Of a stretch of DNA of 33,165 bases, positions 16,809-27,752 are shown in pieces. This DNA is from Gemmatimonadota bacterium (GTDB taxonomy: Bacteria > Gemmatimonadota > Gemmatimonadetes > Gemmatimonadales > Gemmatimonadaceae): contig VHBO01000019.1 of NCBI GenBank assembly GCA_016871895.1, forward strand, positions 1-33,165, written 5' to 3'. Position 1 is the first letter of the stretch, and every line of letters begins with the position of its first letter. The notes beneath the pieces are model-generated. The model was not told where the DNA came from. It did no database searches and saw nothing but the letters and a program-made list of their open reading frames with translations. Position numbers and translations under genes: made by a program.

Positions 16809-18176
16809 TCAGGGACGACGGTGACAACGGACGGGAACACCAGGGGCGGGACGGAGGGTGACCGCCGCCTCCGGTCGGATCGCATCGGCCGGGACGCCGA
16901 GGGTGAAGCGCCAGCCTCGCGCGAGGGAGGCGATCAGCAGGATCCCCTCGGTCCAGGCGAACTGCTCGCCGATGCACAGGCGGGTCCCGCCCCCGAATGG
17001 AAAGTATGCCTGCTTGTGCCGCGGCTCGCTGCGTGGAGCGAGCCACCGGTCCGGGTCGAAGCGCAGCGGGTCATCCCACCAGCGCGCATCCCGCTGGGTG
17101 ACCCAGGGACTGACGATGACCTGCGCGCCGACGGGCACGGCGTGCCCACCGAGCGTGATGGGGGCGACCACTTCGCGGGACGTCGCGTAGGCCGGCGGAC
17201 GGAGCCGCATCGCCTCGCTGAAGACCGCTCGCGTGTACGGCAGCTGCGGCAGATCAGCCATCGCCGGCGGCCGATCGCCGCAGACGGCACGGACCTCGGC
17301 GGCCAGGCGCGCGTCGACGTCGGGATGCTGGGCGAGGAACCACCACGTCCAGGCCAGCGCGTTCGCCGTCGTCTCGTGGCCGGCGAGGACCAAGGTCATC
17401 ACCTCGTCCCGGAGCTGCTGGTCGGACATCCCCGAGCCGTCGCCCTCCTCGTCACGCGCGCTCATCAGCATCGAGAGCAGATCGCCGCGATCACGCCCGT
17501 CGCGCCGGTGCTCCGCGATGATCTCGTAGATCGCCGCGTCGAGGATCGGCAACGCGCGACGAGCCCGGCGCATCGTCGGGAGCGGCCAGTCGTACATCCG
17601 CTCCCCGACCAGGATCAGCCAGATCGAGAAGGAACCGAGGACGTCGGTGAGCGCCTTGCCCATCGCGGCGGCCCGTCCCTGGAGGTCCACATCGAAGAGC
17701 GTGCGACCGACGATGTCGAGGGTGAGATGGTGCATCGCCCGGGCGATATCGAACCGCTGGCCGTCCGACCACCCCGATGCCATCGCGAGGGTCCGCTCGA
17801 CCATCACGTCCGCGTAGCGCGCGATCCGCTCACGGTGGAAGGCGGGCTGCGCGAGACGGCGCTGCCGCAGGTGGAACTCGCCCTCACTCGTGAGGAGCCC
17901 GTTCCCGAGGACGAAGCGCGTCCGTTGGAGCCCGAGGCCCTTCCGGAGCGAGCGTGCCTGCCCCGTCAGGACCTCTTTCACGAGGTCGGGATGGGAGGCC
18001 ACGAGGATGGTGCGCCCGACGATCGTCTTCGCCACCGCGAGATCCCGATCCGTGGCGGCCATCAGTTCGACGGAGCGGAGCAGGTTGCCGCGACTGCGCA
18101 GCAGATGCTCCCCGGGAAACCGATTGTGCACGGTGTACCGGAGCGGCGACGCGGGCGGCACCGTCACGTCAGGCAT
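16809..18176 (-). CDS. Cytochrome P450
   Basis: A 455-residue soluble P450, starting at MPDVTVPP (ATG 18176, 8-bp overlap with the upstream small gene; an in-frame ATG at 18191 is also possible). Landmarks are the I-helix oxygen-activation motif AGHETTANAL, the K-helix ExxR in EAMRLRPP, and the heme loop FPFGGGTRLCIGE with the proximal thiolate Cys401. No reductase or ferredoxin domain is fused, and none is encoded nearby, so electrons must come from elsewhere. The general sequence resembles bacterial fatty-acid or terpenoid hydroxylases, but the substrate is unknown. Co-transcription with a saccharopine-dehydrogenase-like oxidoreductase and acyl-CoA enzymes fits lipid metabolism (inference). 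Confidence 0.93.
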   Translation of the reverse strand: MPDVTVPPASPLRYTVHNRFPGEHLLRSRGNLLRSVELMAATDRDLAVAKTIVGRTILVASHPDLVKEVLTGQARSLRKGLGLQRTRFVLGNGLLTSEGEFHLRQRRLAQPAFHRERIARYADVMVERTLAMASGWSDGQRFDIARAMHHLTLDIVGRTLFDVDLQGRAAAMGKALTDVLGSFSIWLILVGERMYDWPLPTMRRARRALPILDAAIYEIIAEHRRDGRDRGDLLSMLMSARDEEGDGSGMSDQQLRDEVMTLVLAGHETTANALAWTWWFLAQHPDVDARLAAEVRAVCGDRPPAMADLPQLPYTRAVFSEAMRLRPPAYATSREVVAPITLGGHAVPVGAQVIVSPWVTQRDARWWDDPLRFDPDRWLAPRSEPRHKQAYFPFGGGTRLCIGEQFAWTEGILLIASLARGWRFTLGVPADAIRPEAAVTLRPAPGVPVRCHRRP

Positions 18177-18396
18177 CCGCTGCGCGTCCATCGGGCGTGG
18201 TCGGCGGCGCGTCGGCGGCATCCGCCGCACGGGCGTCGCGCGTCGAGGCGCGATCGAGGAACCGGCTGAGGAAGGCGGCCGCGAACCAGCCAATCCCGAC
18301 CCAGCGCAGCGTGGCGTCGTCTCGGCGGACCCCCACGAGGAAGAGCACCGCACCGATGCTCGCGAGCCCCAGCTTGAGGTGCGATCGCCCGCTCAC
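18169..18396 (-). CDS. Small two-helix membrane protein
   Basis: A 75-residue protein with a GTG start at 18396 that overlaps the upstream stop (GTGA). Two predicted membrane segments, LKLGLASIGAVLFLVG and WVGIGWFAAAFLSRFL, are joined by the short charged loop VRRDDATLR. They are followed by a hydrophilic tail rich in Ala, Asp and Pro. I do not recognise the family. Tight coupling on both sides (the P450 start overlaps its end by 8 bp) supports it as a real gene. A role as membrane anchor or partner for the P450 is possible but unproven. Confidence 0.65.
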   Translation of the reverse strand: MSGRSHLKLGLASIGAVLFLVGVRRDDATLRWVGIGWFAAAFLSRFLDRASTRDARAADAADAPPTTPDGRAADA

Positions 18397-19442
18397 GCGA
18401 GGTCCTCACGTCGGGTGTCAGGGAGCGAGAGGATGAAATCGGCGCCGAACGCCTTGGACGGGGTGAGGAACCCCGCGGGTACCCCCCCGGCCAGGACACG
18501 CTCCGCGGCACGCACCGCCGCCTGCGCGGTGAGCACATACCCAGTGGGCGCCTCGAGCCGGGCGCTCACGGTCTGGCCGCTGGCATCGCGCGCCTCGCCC
18601 CAGACCTGGCTCCGTGTGCGCGCCAGCGCCGCGGCGCTCGGACCGGCCGGCGCCTTCCGTACCCGGGCCCGCGCGAACCCACGCACGAACTCCGTCCGAA
18701 GGAGCGGGGCGAGCCAACGCGACCATCGCAACGAGCGGACCGTTCCCGCGCTGCTCGACATATACGTGACGATGTTCGGGATCCCCGTGCTGTGGAACGA
18801 GGTCGAGACGTCGCCCCACGGGATGCTGACGCAGAGTCGCGCCTTGTCGAAGAAGGCGACCGTCAGGGTGCGCCACGCCGCCGGCACCGGCACGATGCGC
18901 CCGTCGCGGCGGATCGCCCCCGGGAGCCCGAGCCCATCGATGACCGTGAGGGCGGTCCCATGGGAGGGGCCTGTCCCGCCGGAGAAGGCGAGCTCCAGGT
19001 GCGTCGCCGATGGGAGCCGAGCGTGGAGGTGCGCCGCGAGGCAATCGGTCGGCACCACGTCGAAGCCGACACCGGGGAGCAGCGTGATGCCCCGGGCCTT
19101 CGCCCGCGCGTCGAGGCGCGCGACGCGCTCGAAGACGGCGATCTCCCCCGTGATGTCGAGGTAGCTCGCGCCATTGCGGAGGCAGGCGTCGGTCATCGCC
19201 TCCACCGTGCGATGGAAGGGGCCGGCGCAGTGGAGTACGACGGTCACGCCGCGCAGTGCCTGATCCATCGCGCGCGGATCATCCAGTACGGCCGGTCGCG
19301 CCTCGAGTCCGTGCGTCTCCGCGAGGGCCCGCACCGCGTCCGCGGAGCGACCGGAAAGGATCGGCCGCAGTCCACGGCGGACCGCCTCGTCGACGATGAG
19401 GCGGCCGGTATAGCCGTTGGCGCCGTAGATCAGGAGCGACAT
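18393..19442 (-). CDS. Saccharopine-dehydrogenase-like NAD(P)-binding oxidoreductase
   Basis: A 349-residue protein with an N-terminal Rossmann motif GANGYTG (7-13), then VVLHCAGPF and a C-terminal catalytic-like domain (LPGVGFDVVPTDCLAAHL, AFSGGTGPSHGTALT). It belongs to the saccharopine-dehydrogenase-like family that includes trans-acting enoyl reductases of lipid synthesis and many uncharacterised members. True saccharopine dehydrogenase activity is unlikely given the length and context. Its ATG overlaps the carboxylase stop by 13 bp, and its own stop is coupled to the small membrane protein. Confidence 0.75.
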   Translation of the reverse strand: MSLLIYGANGYTGRLIVDEAVRRGLRPILSGRSADAVRALAETHGLEARPAVLDDPRAMDQALRGVTVVLHCAGPFHRTVEAMTDACLRNGASYLDITGEIAVFERVARLDARAKARGITLLPGVGFDVVPTDCLAAHLHARLPSATHLELAFSGGTGPSHGTALTVIDGLGLPGAIRRDGRIVPVPAAWRTLTVAFFDKARLCVSIPWGDVSTSFHSTGIPNIVTYMSSSAGTVRSLRWSRWLAPLLRTEFVRGFARARVRKAPAGPSAAALARTRSQVWGEARDASGQTVSARLEAPTGYVLTAQAAVRAAERVLAGGVPAGFLTPSKAFGADFILSLPDTRREDLA

Positions 19443-21043
19443 GGGAGGACGTAGGGGCCGAGGTGAGGTCCATCGTGCTGCGACGCGGCGCGGAGGGCGA
19501 AGGCGAGACTCGCCCGGGTGTCCTCCGGATAGAGGATCGCGTCGCAGTATCCACGCGCGCCGGCATAGCGCGCATCGAGCTGCGTCTCGTACTCGGCGCG
19601 CATCTCATCGACCGCCGCTTGTACGGTCGGCGCCGGTGCCACGCCCTTCGCCTTCGCGGCGGCCAGCGCGGGGCCGTGCACGGCGGCGATGGCCGATTCG
19701 CCTTCCATCACGCCCATCCGACCGGTGGGCCACGAGAAGATGAAATCGGGGTCGAACCCCTGCCCCGCCATCGCGTAGTAGCCCGCGCCCGACGCGTGGT
19801 TGATGGTGAGGACGAGCTTCGGCACGGTGGCGGTCGCCATCGCCTCCACCCAGCGTGCACCCGCGCGGATGATCCCCGCCTGCTCCGCCTCGACGCCGAC
19901 CATGAAGCCGGAGACGTCCTGCACGAAGAGGAGCGGGGTCCCCTGCCGGTCGCAGCGGTCGATGAAGAAGGCGACCTTCTCCGCGCTCTCCGGATAGATG
20001 ATCCCGCCGAAGCGGGGCGGCGTCCCCGGCTCGCCCTTGAAGAGCCCCCGCGCGTTCGCGATCACGCCAACCGGGATGCCGTGGATGCGTGCGTCGGCGC
20101 AGAGCACCTCCCGCGCCCGCTCGGGCTGGAACGGTGCGAGCGAGCCGGCATCGACGACCGCGTCCAGGACCGCGGTCATGTCGTACGGCATCCGATGGTC
20201 GGCGGGGAGCAGCTCGTACAGCCGCTCCGCGGGTGCAGCCGCCGTTGCGCCTGCGTCGAACGCCGCCCGGCGGACCGGCGGCGCGAGCCGCGCGACCTGT
20301 TCCCGCAGGAGCGTCAGACAGGCCGCGTCGTCGGGGACCGCGTGATGCGCGACGCCGCTCACCGTGGTGTGCATCGTGGCGCCGCCAAGCGTCTCGGCGT
20401 CGACCGTCTGCCCCGTCGCGCCCTTCACGAGGTTCGGTCCGCCAAGCCCCATGAAGGAGGTCCCCTCGACCATCACGATCACGTCGCTCAGAGCCGGGAG
20501 GTACGCCCCACCGGCGATGCACGGGCCCATCACGGCCGCGAGCTGCGGCACACGGAGGTACCGCCGCATCAACGAGTTGTAGTAGAAGATCCGCGCCGCG
20601 CCGTACTGGCCCGGGAAGACGCCGCCCTGGTACGGGAGGTTCACGCCGGACGAGTCGACCAGATAGAGAATCGGGATCCGGCAGCGCATCGCGCATTCCT
20701 GTGCGCGCAGGATCTTCGGAATCGTCTCGGGCCACCAGGAGCCCGCCTTCACCGTCGCGTCGTTGGCGACGACGACGCACTCGCGCCCCGCGACCTCGAT
20801 CAGCCCCGTGACGACACCGGCGGCCGGGGCCTCGCCCTCGTATCGGTCGTGGGCGACGAGGAGTCCGAACTCGAGGAAGGCGGTGCCGGGATCCTGCAGC
20901 GCGGCGATGCGCTCCCGTGCCGTCAACTTCCCTTGCGCGTGCTGCTTAGCCGCCTTGTCCGGGCCCCCGCCGAGGCGGAGCGTCACCTCGAGCGACCGGG
21001 CCGCCTCCGCGAGCTCCCGCAGGCGAGACGGCTTCGCGCTCAC
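19430..21043 (-). CDS. Acyl-CoA carboxylase, carboxyltransferase (beta) subunit
   Basis: A 537-residue biotin-dependent carboxyltransferase with two crotonase-like halves. The first has [29 protein letters not shown] and the oxyanion segment [15 protein letters not shown]. The second has [14 protein letters not shown] and [22 protein letters not shown]. The first half is closest to methylcrotonyl-CoA carboxylase beta. The second differs ([10 protein letters not shown] instead of the usual YGAGNYGM type), so the substrate could be methylcrotonyl-, propionyl- or another acyl-CoA. No biotin carboxylase/carrier subunit is present in the window. GTG start; coupled by GTGA overlap to the mutase B12 subunit, which points to branched-chain or propionate-type metabolism. 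Confidence 0.85.
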   Translation of the reverse strand: MSAKPSRLRELAEAARSLEVTLRLGGGPDKAAKQHAQGKLTARERIAALQDPGTAFLEFGLLVAHDRYEGEAPAAGVVTGLIEVAGRECVVVANDATVKAGSWWPETIPKILRAQECAMRCRIPILYLVDSSGVNLPYQGGVFPGQYGAARIFYYNSLMRRYLRVPQLAAVMGPCIAGGAYLPALSDVIVMVEGTSFMGLGGPNLVKGATGQTVDAETLGGATMHTTVSGVAHHAVPDDAACLTLLREQVARLAPPVRRAAFDAGATAAAPAERLYELLPADHRMPYDMTAVLDAVVDAGSLAPFQPERAREVLCADARIHGIPVGVIANARGLFKGEPGTPPRFGGIIYPESAEKVAFFIDRCDRQGTPLLFVQDVSGFMVGVEAEQAGIIRAGARWVEAMATATVPKLVLTINHASGAGYYAMAGQGFDPDFIFSWPTGRMGVMEGESAIAAVHGPALAAAKAKGVAPAPTVQAAVDEMRAEYETQLDARYAGARGYCDAILYPEDTRASLAFALRAASQHDGPHLGPYVLPCRS

Positions 21044-21453
21044 GTGCCCTGCGGCTCCCGAGCCGCGAACCAGCTCCGGATGTAGTCGATGAGGTCGGTG
21101 GTCGGCGTTCCGGGACCGAAGAGTTTGCCGACCCCGAGTGCCTCGAGCGCCGCCATATCCTCGGCGGGGATGATCCCTCCCCCGGTGATGAGGATGTCGT
21201 CGCGGCCCTGTTCCGCCAGGAGCGCACGGACGCGTGGGAAGAGCGTCATATGCGCGCCGGAGAGGACCGAGAGCCCGACCACATCGACGTCCTCCTGCAC
21301 GGCGGCCGTCGCGATCATCTCGGGGGTCTGATGGAGGCCGGTGTAGATGACCTCCATCCCGGCGTCGCGGAGGGCGGCAGCGACGACCTTGGCGCCACGG
21401 TCGTGGCCATCGAGGCCGGGTTTGGCGACGAGGACGCGGATGGGTCGGCTCAT
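21040..21453 (-). CDS. icmB: Acyl-CoA mutase B12-binding small subunit (IcmB type)
   Basis: A 137-residue cobalamin-binding domain protein with the base-off/His-on motif DGHDRG (D15, H17, G20), where His17 would coordinate cobalt. SVLSGAH and ITGGGI follow, and complete the nucleotide-tail pocket. It is a free small subunit, as in isobutyryl-CoA mutase (IcmB is ~136 residues) and in archaeal-type methylmalonyl-CoA mutases. It would pair with the large subunit at 22348-24042, which lacks a B12 domain. It is separated from the methyltransferase stop by 79 bases, which hold a promoter whose -10 ends six bases before the ATG, so it begins a probably leaderless transcript that continues into the carboxylase gene. 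Confidence 0.9.
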   Translation of the reverse strand: MSRPIRVLVAKPGLDGHDRGAKVVAAALRDAGMEVIYTGLHQTPEMIATAAVQEDVDVVGLSVLSGAHMTLFPRVRALLAEQGRDDILITGGGIIPAEDMAALEALGVGKLFGPGTPTTDLIDYIRSWFAAREPQGT

Positions 21454-21459
21454 TCGGGA

Positions 21460-21488
21460 AAGCTACGTGGGGGTCCGGGCGCCATCAA
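21460..21488 (-). promoter_or_regulatory. Promoter of the mutase small-subunit transcript, leaderless
   Basis: Read on the minus strand: -35 TTGATG (21488-21483), a 17-bp spacer, -10 TAGCTT (21465-21460), then six bases (TCCCGA) to the ATG at 21453. The expected start site falls on or next to the A of ATG, so there is no room for a ribosome-binding site. The promoter splits the large gene run into at least two transcripts. Confidence 0.55.
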
Positions 21489-21532
21489 CGCGTGCGTGCA
21501 CCGGCGCGCAACGGCGCTCTCAAGGTGCCCGC

Positions 21533-22347
21533 TCACCCCTTCCGCGCGACCAACACCATCTCAGCCGAGCGCCGCGTGAGCGGAGCCTCAGAAAACCCGT
21601 CGTACGCCGCCACGACCGTCAGCCCGGCGGCGCGCATCAATGCCGCGAGCCGATCCGCGGTATAGAGGCGGATCCGATGCTCCCGGTGCTCGACCGTCCG
21701 CCCCCGGGTCCACGTCGACCGAATGGTGAGGAAACCAGTCAGGGGGTCAAAGTCGCGCTCTTGCGCGACCGCCATCCCGTCGGGCGAGGTCCACCGGTCG
21801 GCCCCGAGGAAACGGGCCATCACCCCGTCTCGGCTCCCACCCTGCCAGACGAACATCCCGCCGCGGCGCAGGACACGCCCCACCTCGGCGATCACGCGCG
21901 CGTCGTCCGCCGGGTCATCGAAGAAGCCGAAACTGGTGAAGAGGTTCACGACGGCGTCGAAGCGTCCACGCCACTCCGCCGGCAACCGGCGCATATCGCC
22001 GTGTCGGTACCGCAGGGCCCGCCAGGCGGAGCCACGGGACGGACGCGAGGGGATGCCACGCTTCCGCGCCGATCGCCGCGCCACCTCGAGGAGGGGCCGC
22101 GAGAGATCGAGCCCCACGACGTCGTGCCCGGCCTCGGCGAGCACCTCGGCGTGACGCCCCTGACCACAGGCGAGGTCGAGCACGCGTGCGCCGCTCGGCA
22201 CCGCGAGCACCTCGAGCAGCCGGCCGACCTGAGCCCGCGCCTCCTCCGCGTGGAAGAGCGGGGCGTACTCCCGGAGGTAGCCCTGATCGAAATACGTCTT
22301 CCACCACGCGGCGGGCACCGACGCGCGGACGGCGGCGCGCGGGCCCA

Positions 22348-22348
<1 letters not shown>
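21533..22348 (-). CDS. SAM-dependent class I methyltransferase
   Basis: With the GTG at 22348 the protein has 271 residues; its start overlaps the mutase stop by one base (TAGTG). A later GTG just before PAAWWKTYF is an alternative start. The seven-strand Rossmann methyltransferase signature is clear: motif I VLDLACGQGRHAEVLAEAG, followed by VVGLDLS (acidic residue for SAM ribose). FDAVVNLFTSFGFF is at motif IV and VLRRGGMFVWQG at motif V/VI. The N-terminal WWKTYFDQGYLREYAPLF resembles small-molecule methyltransferases often annotated as UbiE-like. The substrate is unknown; the position between mutase subunits gives no clear hint. Confidence 0.8.
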
Positions 22349-24038
<1,690 letters not shown>

Positions 24039-24042
<4 letters not shown>

Positions 24043-25112
24043 GGGGTTCGCTCCGTGAGGGTCCCGGCGGCCACACTCCGCGCCAGCAGCGCCTCGGCCA
24101 CCACCTGCGGCGTCGATTCCCCACGCTCGAGCCCGGGGAGCTCCGCCTCCAACCACGCGGTCAGCGCAGCGTCGTGCCACAGCCGCCGACGCACCGACCG
24201 TTCCACCAGATCGCGCACCCGCTCGCGGAGCCGCATCCGACGCCGCTCGCGCAACGCGCCGCTCCGCTCAAGATAGGCGAAGTGCCGGTCCAGCGCGGTG
24301 ACGAACGCCGGCACCCCCTCCCCCGTCGCGCCGATGGTCCGAAGCACCGGGGGCGTCCACGACTCGGCGTCGTCCCGCGCCGCCGCCGCGCGCGCGCGGG
24401 CCTTGGGATTGGCGGCCTTGAGATCCACACCGTGGTGCGCGGGAATCCCGGCGAGCGCGGCCCCCCCACGCAACCCGAGCATCACCTCGATGTCGTTGCA
24501 GAGGCGGTCCGCGCCCGGGCGATCGCCCTTGTTCACCACGAAACAGTCGGCGATCTCCATCACACCGGCCTTCAACGTCTGGATCGCATCCCCCGACTCC
24601 GGGACGAGGATCACCGCGCTGGTGTCCGCCAGCCGCGCGATATCGAGCTCGCTCTGTCCCACGCCGACGGTCTCGACGAGGATGCGGTCGAGCCCGAACG
24701 CATCGAGGACGTCGCAGACCTCACGCGTCATCGCCGCGAGCCCACCGAGAGACCCACGCGTCGCCATCGACCGGATGAAGAGCCCGGGATGCAGCGCGAC
24801 CTTCTCCATCCGCACGCGGTCGCCGAGGAGCGCGCCACCGGTGAACGGGGAGGTCGGGTCAACGGCGACGATGCCCACCCGGAGTCCCTGCGCGAGATAG
24901 GTCTCGGCGAGGAGCGTGGTGAGCGTGCTCTTCCCGGCACCGGGGGGGCCGGTGAGCCCGATGCGCCGCGCCCGCCCGACGCGCGGGTGGCAGTGGGCGG
25001 CGACCGCCTCGTGGCCGGCGCGCTGGTCCTCGATAATGCTCACCACACGGGCGAGCGCGGCGATGCGGCCGGCGTCGAAGGCGGCGAGCAGCTCGGCGGT
25101 CCGATCGTTCAT
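24039..25112 (-). CDS. meaB: MeaB/ArgK-type G-protein chaperone of the B12 mutase
   Basis: A 357-residue G3E-family GTPase with Walker [10 protein letters not shown] (54-62), switch/base elements [30 protein letters not shown], and the guanine motif NKGD. MeaB proteins gate cofactor loading and rescue inactivated cobalamin in methylmalonyl- and isobutyryl-type mutases. The C-terminal helical dimerisation arm ([19 protein letters not shown]) is present. It is a free protein here, not fused as in IcmF. It overlaps both neighbours by ATGA (CNNM-like protein upstream, mutase large subunit downstream), so chaperone and client are co-translated. Confidence 0.93.
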
Positions 25113-26065
25113 CGGTCCCCTCCGATCTCGTCGTGCTCGTCCTGGATCTCGCCGACCACCTCTTCAACGAGGTCTTCCAAGGTGACGATGCCCAGCGTCT
25201 CGCCCGCGCCACCCTGCACGACCGCGAGATGCCGACGCTCGCGGAGCATCCGCCGCATCAGCGACTGACAGAGCTCCTCCGGCGCCGCCACCGCCACCGG
25301 GCGGACGAACGTGAGGGGCGTGGCCGGGCGCGCGATCACATCCCAGCTCGTCACGAGGCCGACGACGTGGTCGACCGTGCCTTCGTAGACAGGGACGCGG
25401 CTGAACTGTGCCTGCGCGACGAACGCGGCGGCCGCCGGACCGGGCAGTGCGCGATCGACAGCCACGACATCGGCACGCCGCGTCATCACATCCCCGACCT
25501 GCCGCGTCCCGAATTCGAGGACGCCGCTGATGATCGCCCGCTCGGCGGCGGCGCCGACGCCCTCCACCTCGCCCTCCCGCAGCAGGTCCGCGACGGCTTC
25601 CTGCGCCGTCGGCACCGGTGCGAGTGGACGGCGACGGGCGACCGCGTGCGACGCGAGCGCCACGAGCGGCGCCGTCGCCCGCTCGACCAGCTGCAACGGC
25701 GGCAGCAACAGCGCCAGCGTCTGCGCCGGCCAGCGCTTGGCGAGCGCTCGCGGGATCAGCTGGCCGACCACCAGCAGGAGGAGCGCGGCCGTCAGCAACG
25801 CATTGACCGTGGCGAGGGCGCCGTCCCCGACGTGGACACCGATGATCGCGCCGAGCGCGAAGACGGTCCCCACGATGCCGGTGCCCGCGGCGACGAGGAG
25901 CTGGTGGGGCCGCTCGAGGAAGAGCGTCGCCGTCGCCGCGCCCGCGAGCCGCTGCTCGGCCCAGTGGCGGAGCCAGAGCCGACTGACCGAACGGAGCGCG
26001 GTCGCCGCCCCCGTGAGCACCGCCACGACCGCCACGAGCGGCAGCGTCAGGAGGTAGACGCTCAC
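25109..26065 (-). CDS. CNNM/CBS-domain membrane protein (short CorB/HlyC-like)
   Basis: A 318-residue protein (GTG start, GTGA overlap) with four predicted membrane segments (about 3-22, 56-78, 86-105, 117-140). It then has a tandem CBS pair from about 188 to 310, with VGDVMTRRADVVAVD in the first and GIVTLEDLVEEVVGEIQDEHDE closing the second. It lacks the C-terminal CorC_HlyC domain found in its upstream neighbour. CNNM/CorB-type proteins are linked to magnesium or cobalt export, and CBS pairs bind adenine nucleotides. It may act with the adjacent longer paralogue. It sits between that paralogue and meaB, overlapping both. Confidence 0.85.
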   Translation of the reverse strand: MSVYLLTLPLVAVVAVLTGAATALRSVSRLWLRHWAEQRLAGAATATLFLERPHQLLVAAGTGIVGTVFALGAIIGVHVGDGALATVNALLTAALLLLVVGQLIPRALAKRWPAQTLALLLPPLQLVERATAPLVALASHAVARRRPLAPVPTAQEAVADLLREGEVEGVGAAAERAIISGVLEFGTRQVGDVMTRRADVVAVDRALPGPAAAAFVAQAQFSRVPVYEGTVDHVVGLVTSWDVIARPATPLTFVRPVAVAAPEELCQSLMRRMLRERRHLAVVQGGAGETLGIVTLEDLVEEVVGEIQDEHDEIGGDR

Positions 26066-27318
26066 GCAGGCACCTCCGCCTCGATCGCCGCCGCGACCGA
26101 CTCGACGGGCTCGAGGTAGACCCGCTCGATTCGACGTCGCACCACGCGCTCGACGACGAGCCGATGCCCCGCCACCTCCAACGCCTCGCCGGGCTTCGGA
26201 ACACGGCCGAGGAGCGCCATCACGAGCCCACCCACGGTGGCCACGTCATCGCGGGTGACGTCGGCGTCGAGGAGTTCGGAGAGCGTGTCGAGGGAGACTC
26301 CCGCCGCGACCCAGAGCCGTCCGCCGTCAGCGCGCTCGACCTCCGGCCGTTCCGCATCGCCCTCGTCCTGGATATCCCCGACGATCAACTCCAGCGCATC
26401 CTCGAGCGTGACGATCCCCGCGGTCCCGCCGAACTCGTCGATCACGACCGCGAGATGCCGCCGCGACGCCCGGAACTCCCGTAGCTGCCGTTCGACGGAG
26501 TTCGTCGCGGGGATGAAGAGCGCCGGACGCAGGACGGACCGCCAGCCCCCCGCCGGCTCCTCGCCCGCGATGAGCGCGCCGAGCAGGTCCTTCGCGTGGA
26601 GGACGCCGCTCACGTCATCGATGGTGCCGCGGAACACGACGAGCCGTGAGTGACGCGCACTACGGATCCGATCGGCGACCTCCGACCACGGGGTCTCCTC
26701 GTCGATGCCGACGATATCGACGCGCGGAACCATGATCTCGCCTACGCGCGTCTCCGCCAGCGAGAAGACGCCGTGGACGAGCACCCCATCGCCGCCCTCC
26801 GCCTCCACCCCGGCGGCGACCACGTCACGGAAGCGCTCGACGGCATCCTCACGCTGCGCGTCGTCTGCCGACCGTGTCGCAGGCAACCACTGCTCGAGCG
26901 ATCGATCCGCCCACCGACCGAACATCACGACGGGCGCACAGAGGGTCTCCACCCCTTCGATCAACGCGCGCATCCGCCACACACCCTCCGCGCCGGCGGC
27001 ATCGCCCGCCTCCCGCGCCGCCACCTCGCTCAGGATGACCACCACCACACCCAACCCCACGACGAGGGGCACGAGATACCGCGCCGGCACCCAGCCGCTC
27101 GTCCAGAGCGCGATCGCCACCGAGGCGCCGGCGAGGAGCTGCGCCACGATCCGGCCGAAGACCAACGCGCGGTGGAGCGCCTCGCGTCGGGCGACGAACG
27201 CCGCGACGCCGGACGGAGGTTCGTCGTCCTCGACCGCGAGGAGCGCGCTGTCAGCGTAGGCGCTCGCCGCCGCCACGACCGAGGCGAGCGCCGCCATCAC
27301 GAGGAGGAGCACGGTCAT
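26062..27318 (-). CDS. CorC/HlyC-type CNNM-CBS transporter-associated protein
   Basis: I chose the ATG at 27318 (MTVLLLVMAAL), which overlaps the ybeY stop by ATGA and gives 418 residues; the longer upstream frame is a shadow of ybeY and phoH. Membrane segments lie at about 3-20, 52-72 and 81-99. A CBS pair follows from about 190 to 320 (VGEIMVPRVDIVGID ... GIVTLEDALELIVGDIQDE). A CorC_HlyC domain covers about 330-415, with VAAGVSLDTLSELLDAD and TVGGLVMALLGRVPKPGE. This is the usual family layout for putative Mg2+/Co2+ efflux proteins. A CorC-like gene after phoH-ybeY is a widely conserved order. Confidence 0.9.
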   Translation of the reverse strand: MTVLLLVMAALASVVAAASAYADSALLAVEDDEPPSGVAAFVARREALHRALVFGRIVAQLLAGASVAIALWTSGWVPARYLVPLVVGLGVVVVILSEVAAREAGDAAGAEGVWRMRALIEGVETLCAPVVMFGRWADRSLEQWLPATRSADDAQREDAVERFRDVVAAGVEAEGGDGVLVHGVFSLAETRVGEIMVPRVDIVGIDEETPWSEVADRIRSARHSRLVVFRGTIDDVSGVLHAKDLLGALIAGEEPAGGWRSVLRPALFIPATNSVERQLREFRASRRHLAVVIDEFGGTAGIVTLEDALELIVGDIQDEGDAERPEVERADGGRLWVAAGVSLDTLSELLDADVTRDDVATVGGLVMALLGRVPKPGEALEVAGHRLVVERVVRRRIERVYLEPVESVAAAIEAEVPA

Positions 27319-27752
27319 CGGGCGAGCACCCGGTGCACGAGCGCCTCCTGCCGGCGCCACATCGGCGATCCCTCGCGCGCCGCGTCGACCGGATGGTCGT
27401 GGCCGAGCACGTGCAGCGTCCCGTGCACCACGAGCCGCACGAGTTCCTCGCGCACCGGTCGGCCGAATCGTCGCGCGTTCTCGGCGGCGACCTCGGGGCT
27501 GACGTACACATCCCCGATCACGGCGCCCGCCGGGTCGTTGAACGCGAAGGAGATCACGTCGGTTGGGCCCGTGTGGCCGAGATGCCGACGGTTCATCGCG
27601 GCAATCCGACGGCGCGTGACGAGCGTGACCGAGACGAGCGCCGGCCCGGCACGCTCCGCCCGAAGGACGGCGGCGACCGCGGCCGCGAGGCGCGCCCGCG
27701 AGACGGAAGTCCGCACACCCTCGACCTGTACGCTCACGCGCGTCGTGCTCAT
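27315..27752 (-). CDS. ybeY: Endoribonuclease YbeY
   Basis: A 145-residue single-domain metal-dependent ribonuclease needed for 16S rRNA 3'-end maturation and ribosome quality control. The zinc motif HxxxHxxxxxH is complete: H110, H114, H120 in VHGTLHVLGHDH. Also present are the N-terminal family motif AAMNRRHLGHTGPTDVISF and GDVYVSPE. Length is normal. It is linked by ATGA overlaps to phoH upstream and the CorC-like gene downstream. Confidence 0.96.
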   Translation of the reverse strand: MSTTRVSVQVEGVRTSVSRARLAAAVAAVLRAERAGPALVSVTLVTRRRIAAMNRRHLGHTGPTDVISFAFNDPAGAVIGDVYVSPEVAAENARRFGRPVREELVRLVVHGTLHVLGHDHPVDAAREGSPMWRRQEALVHRVLAR

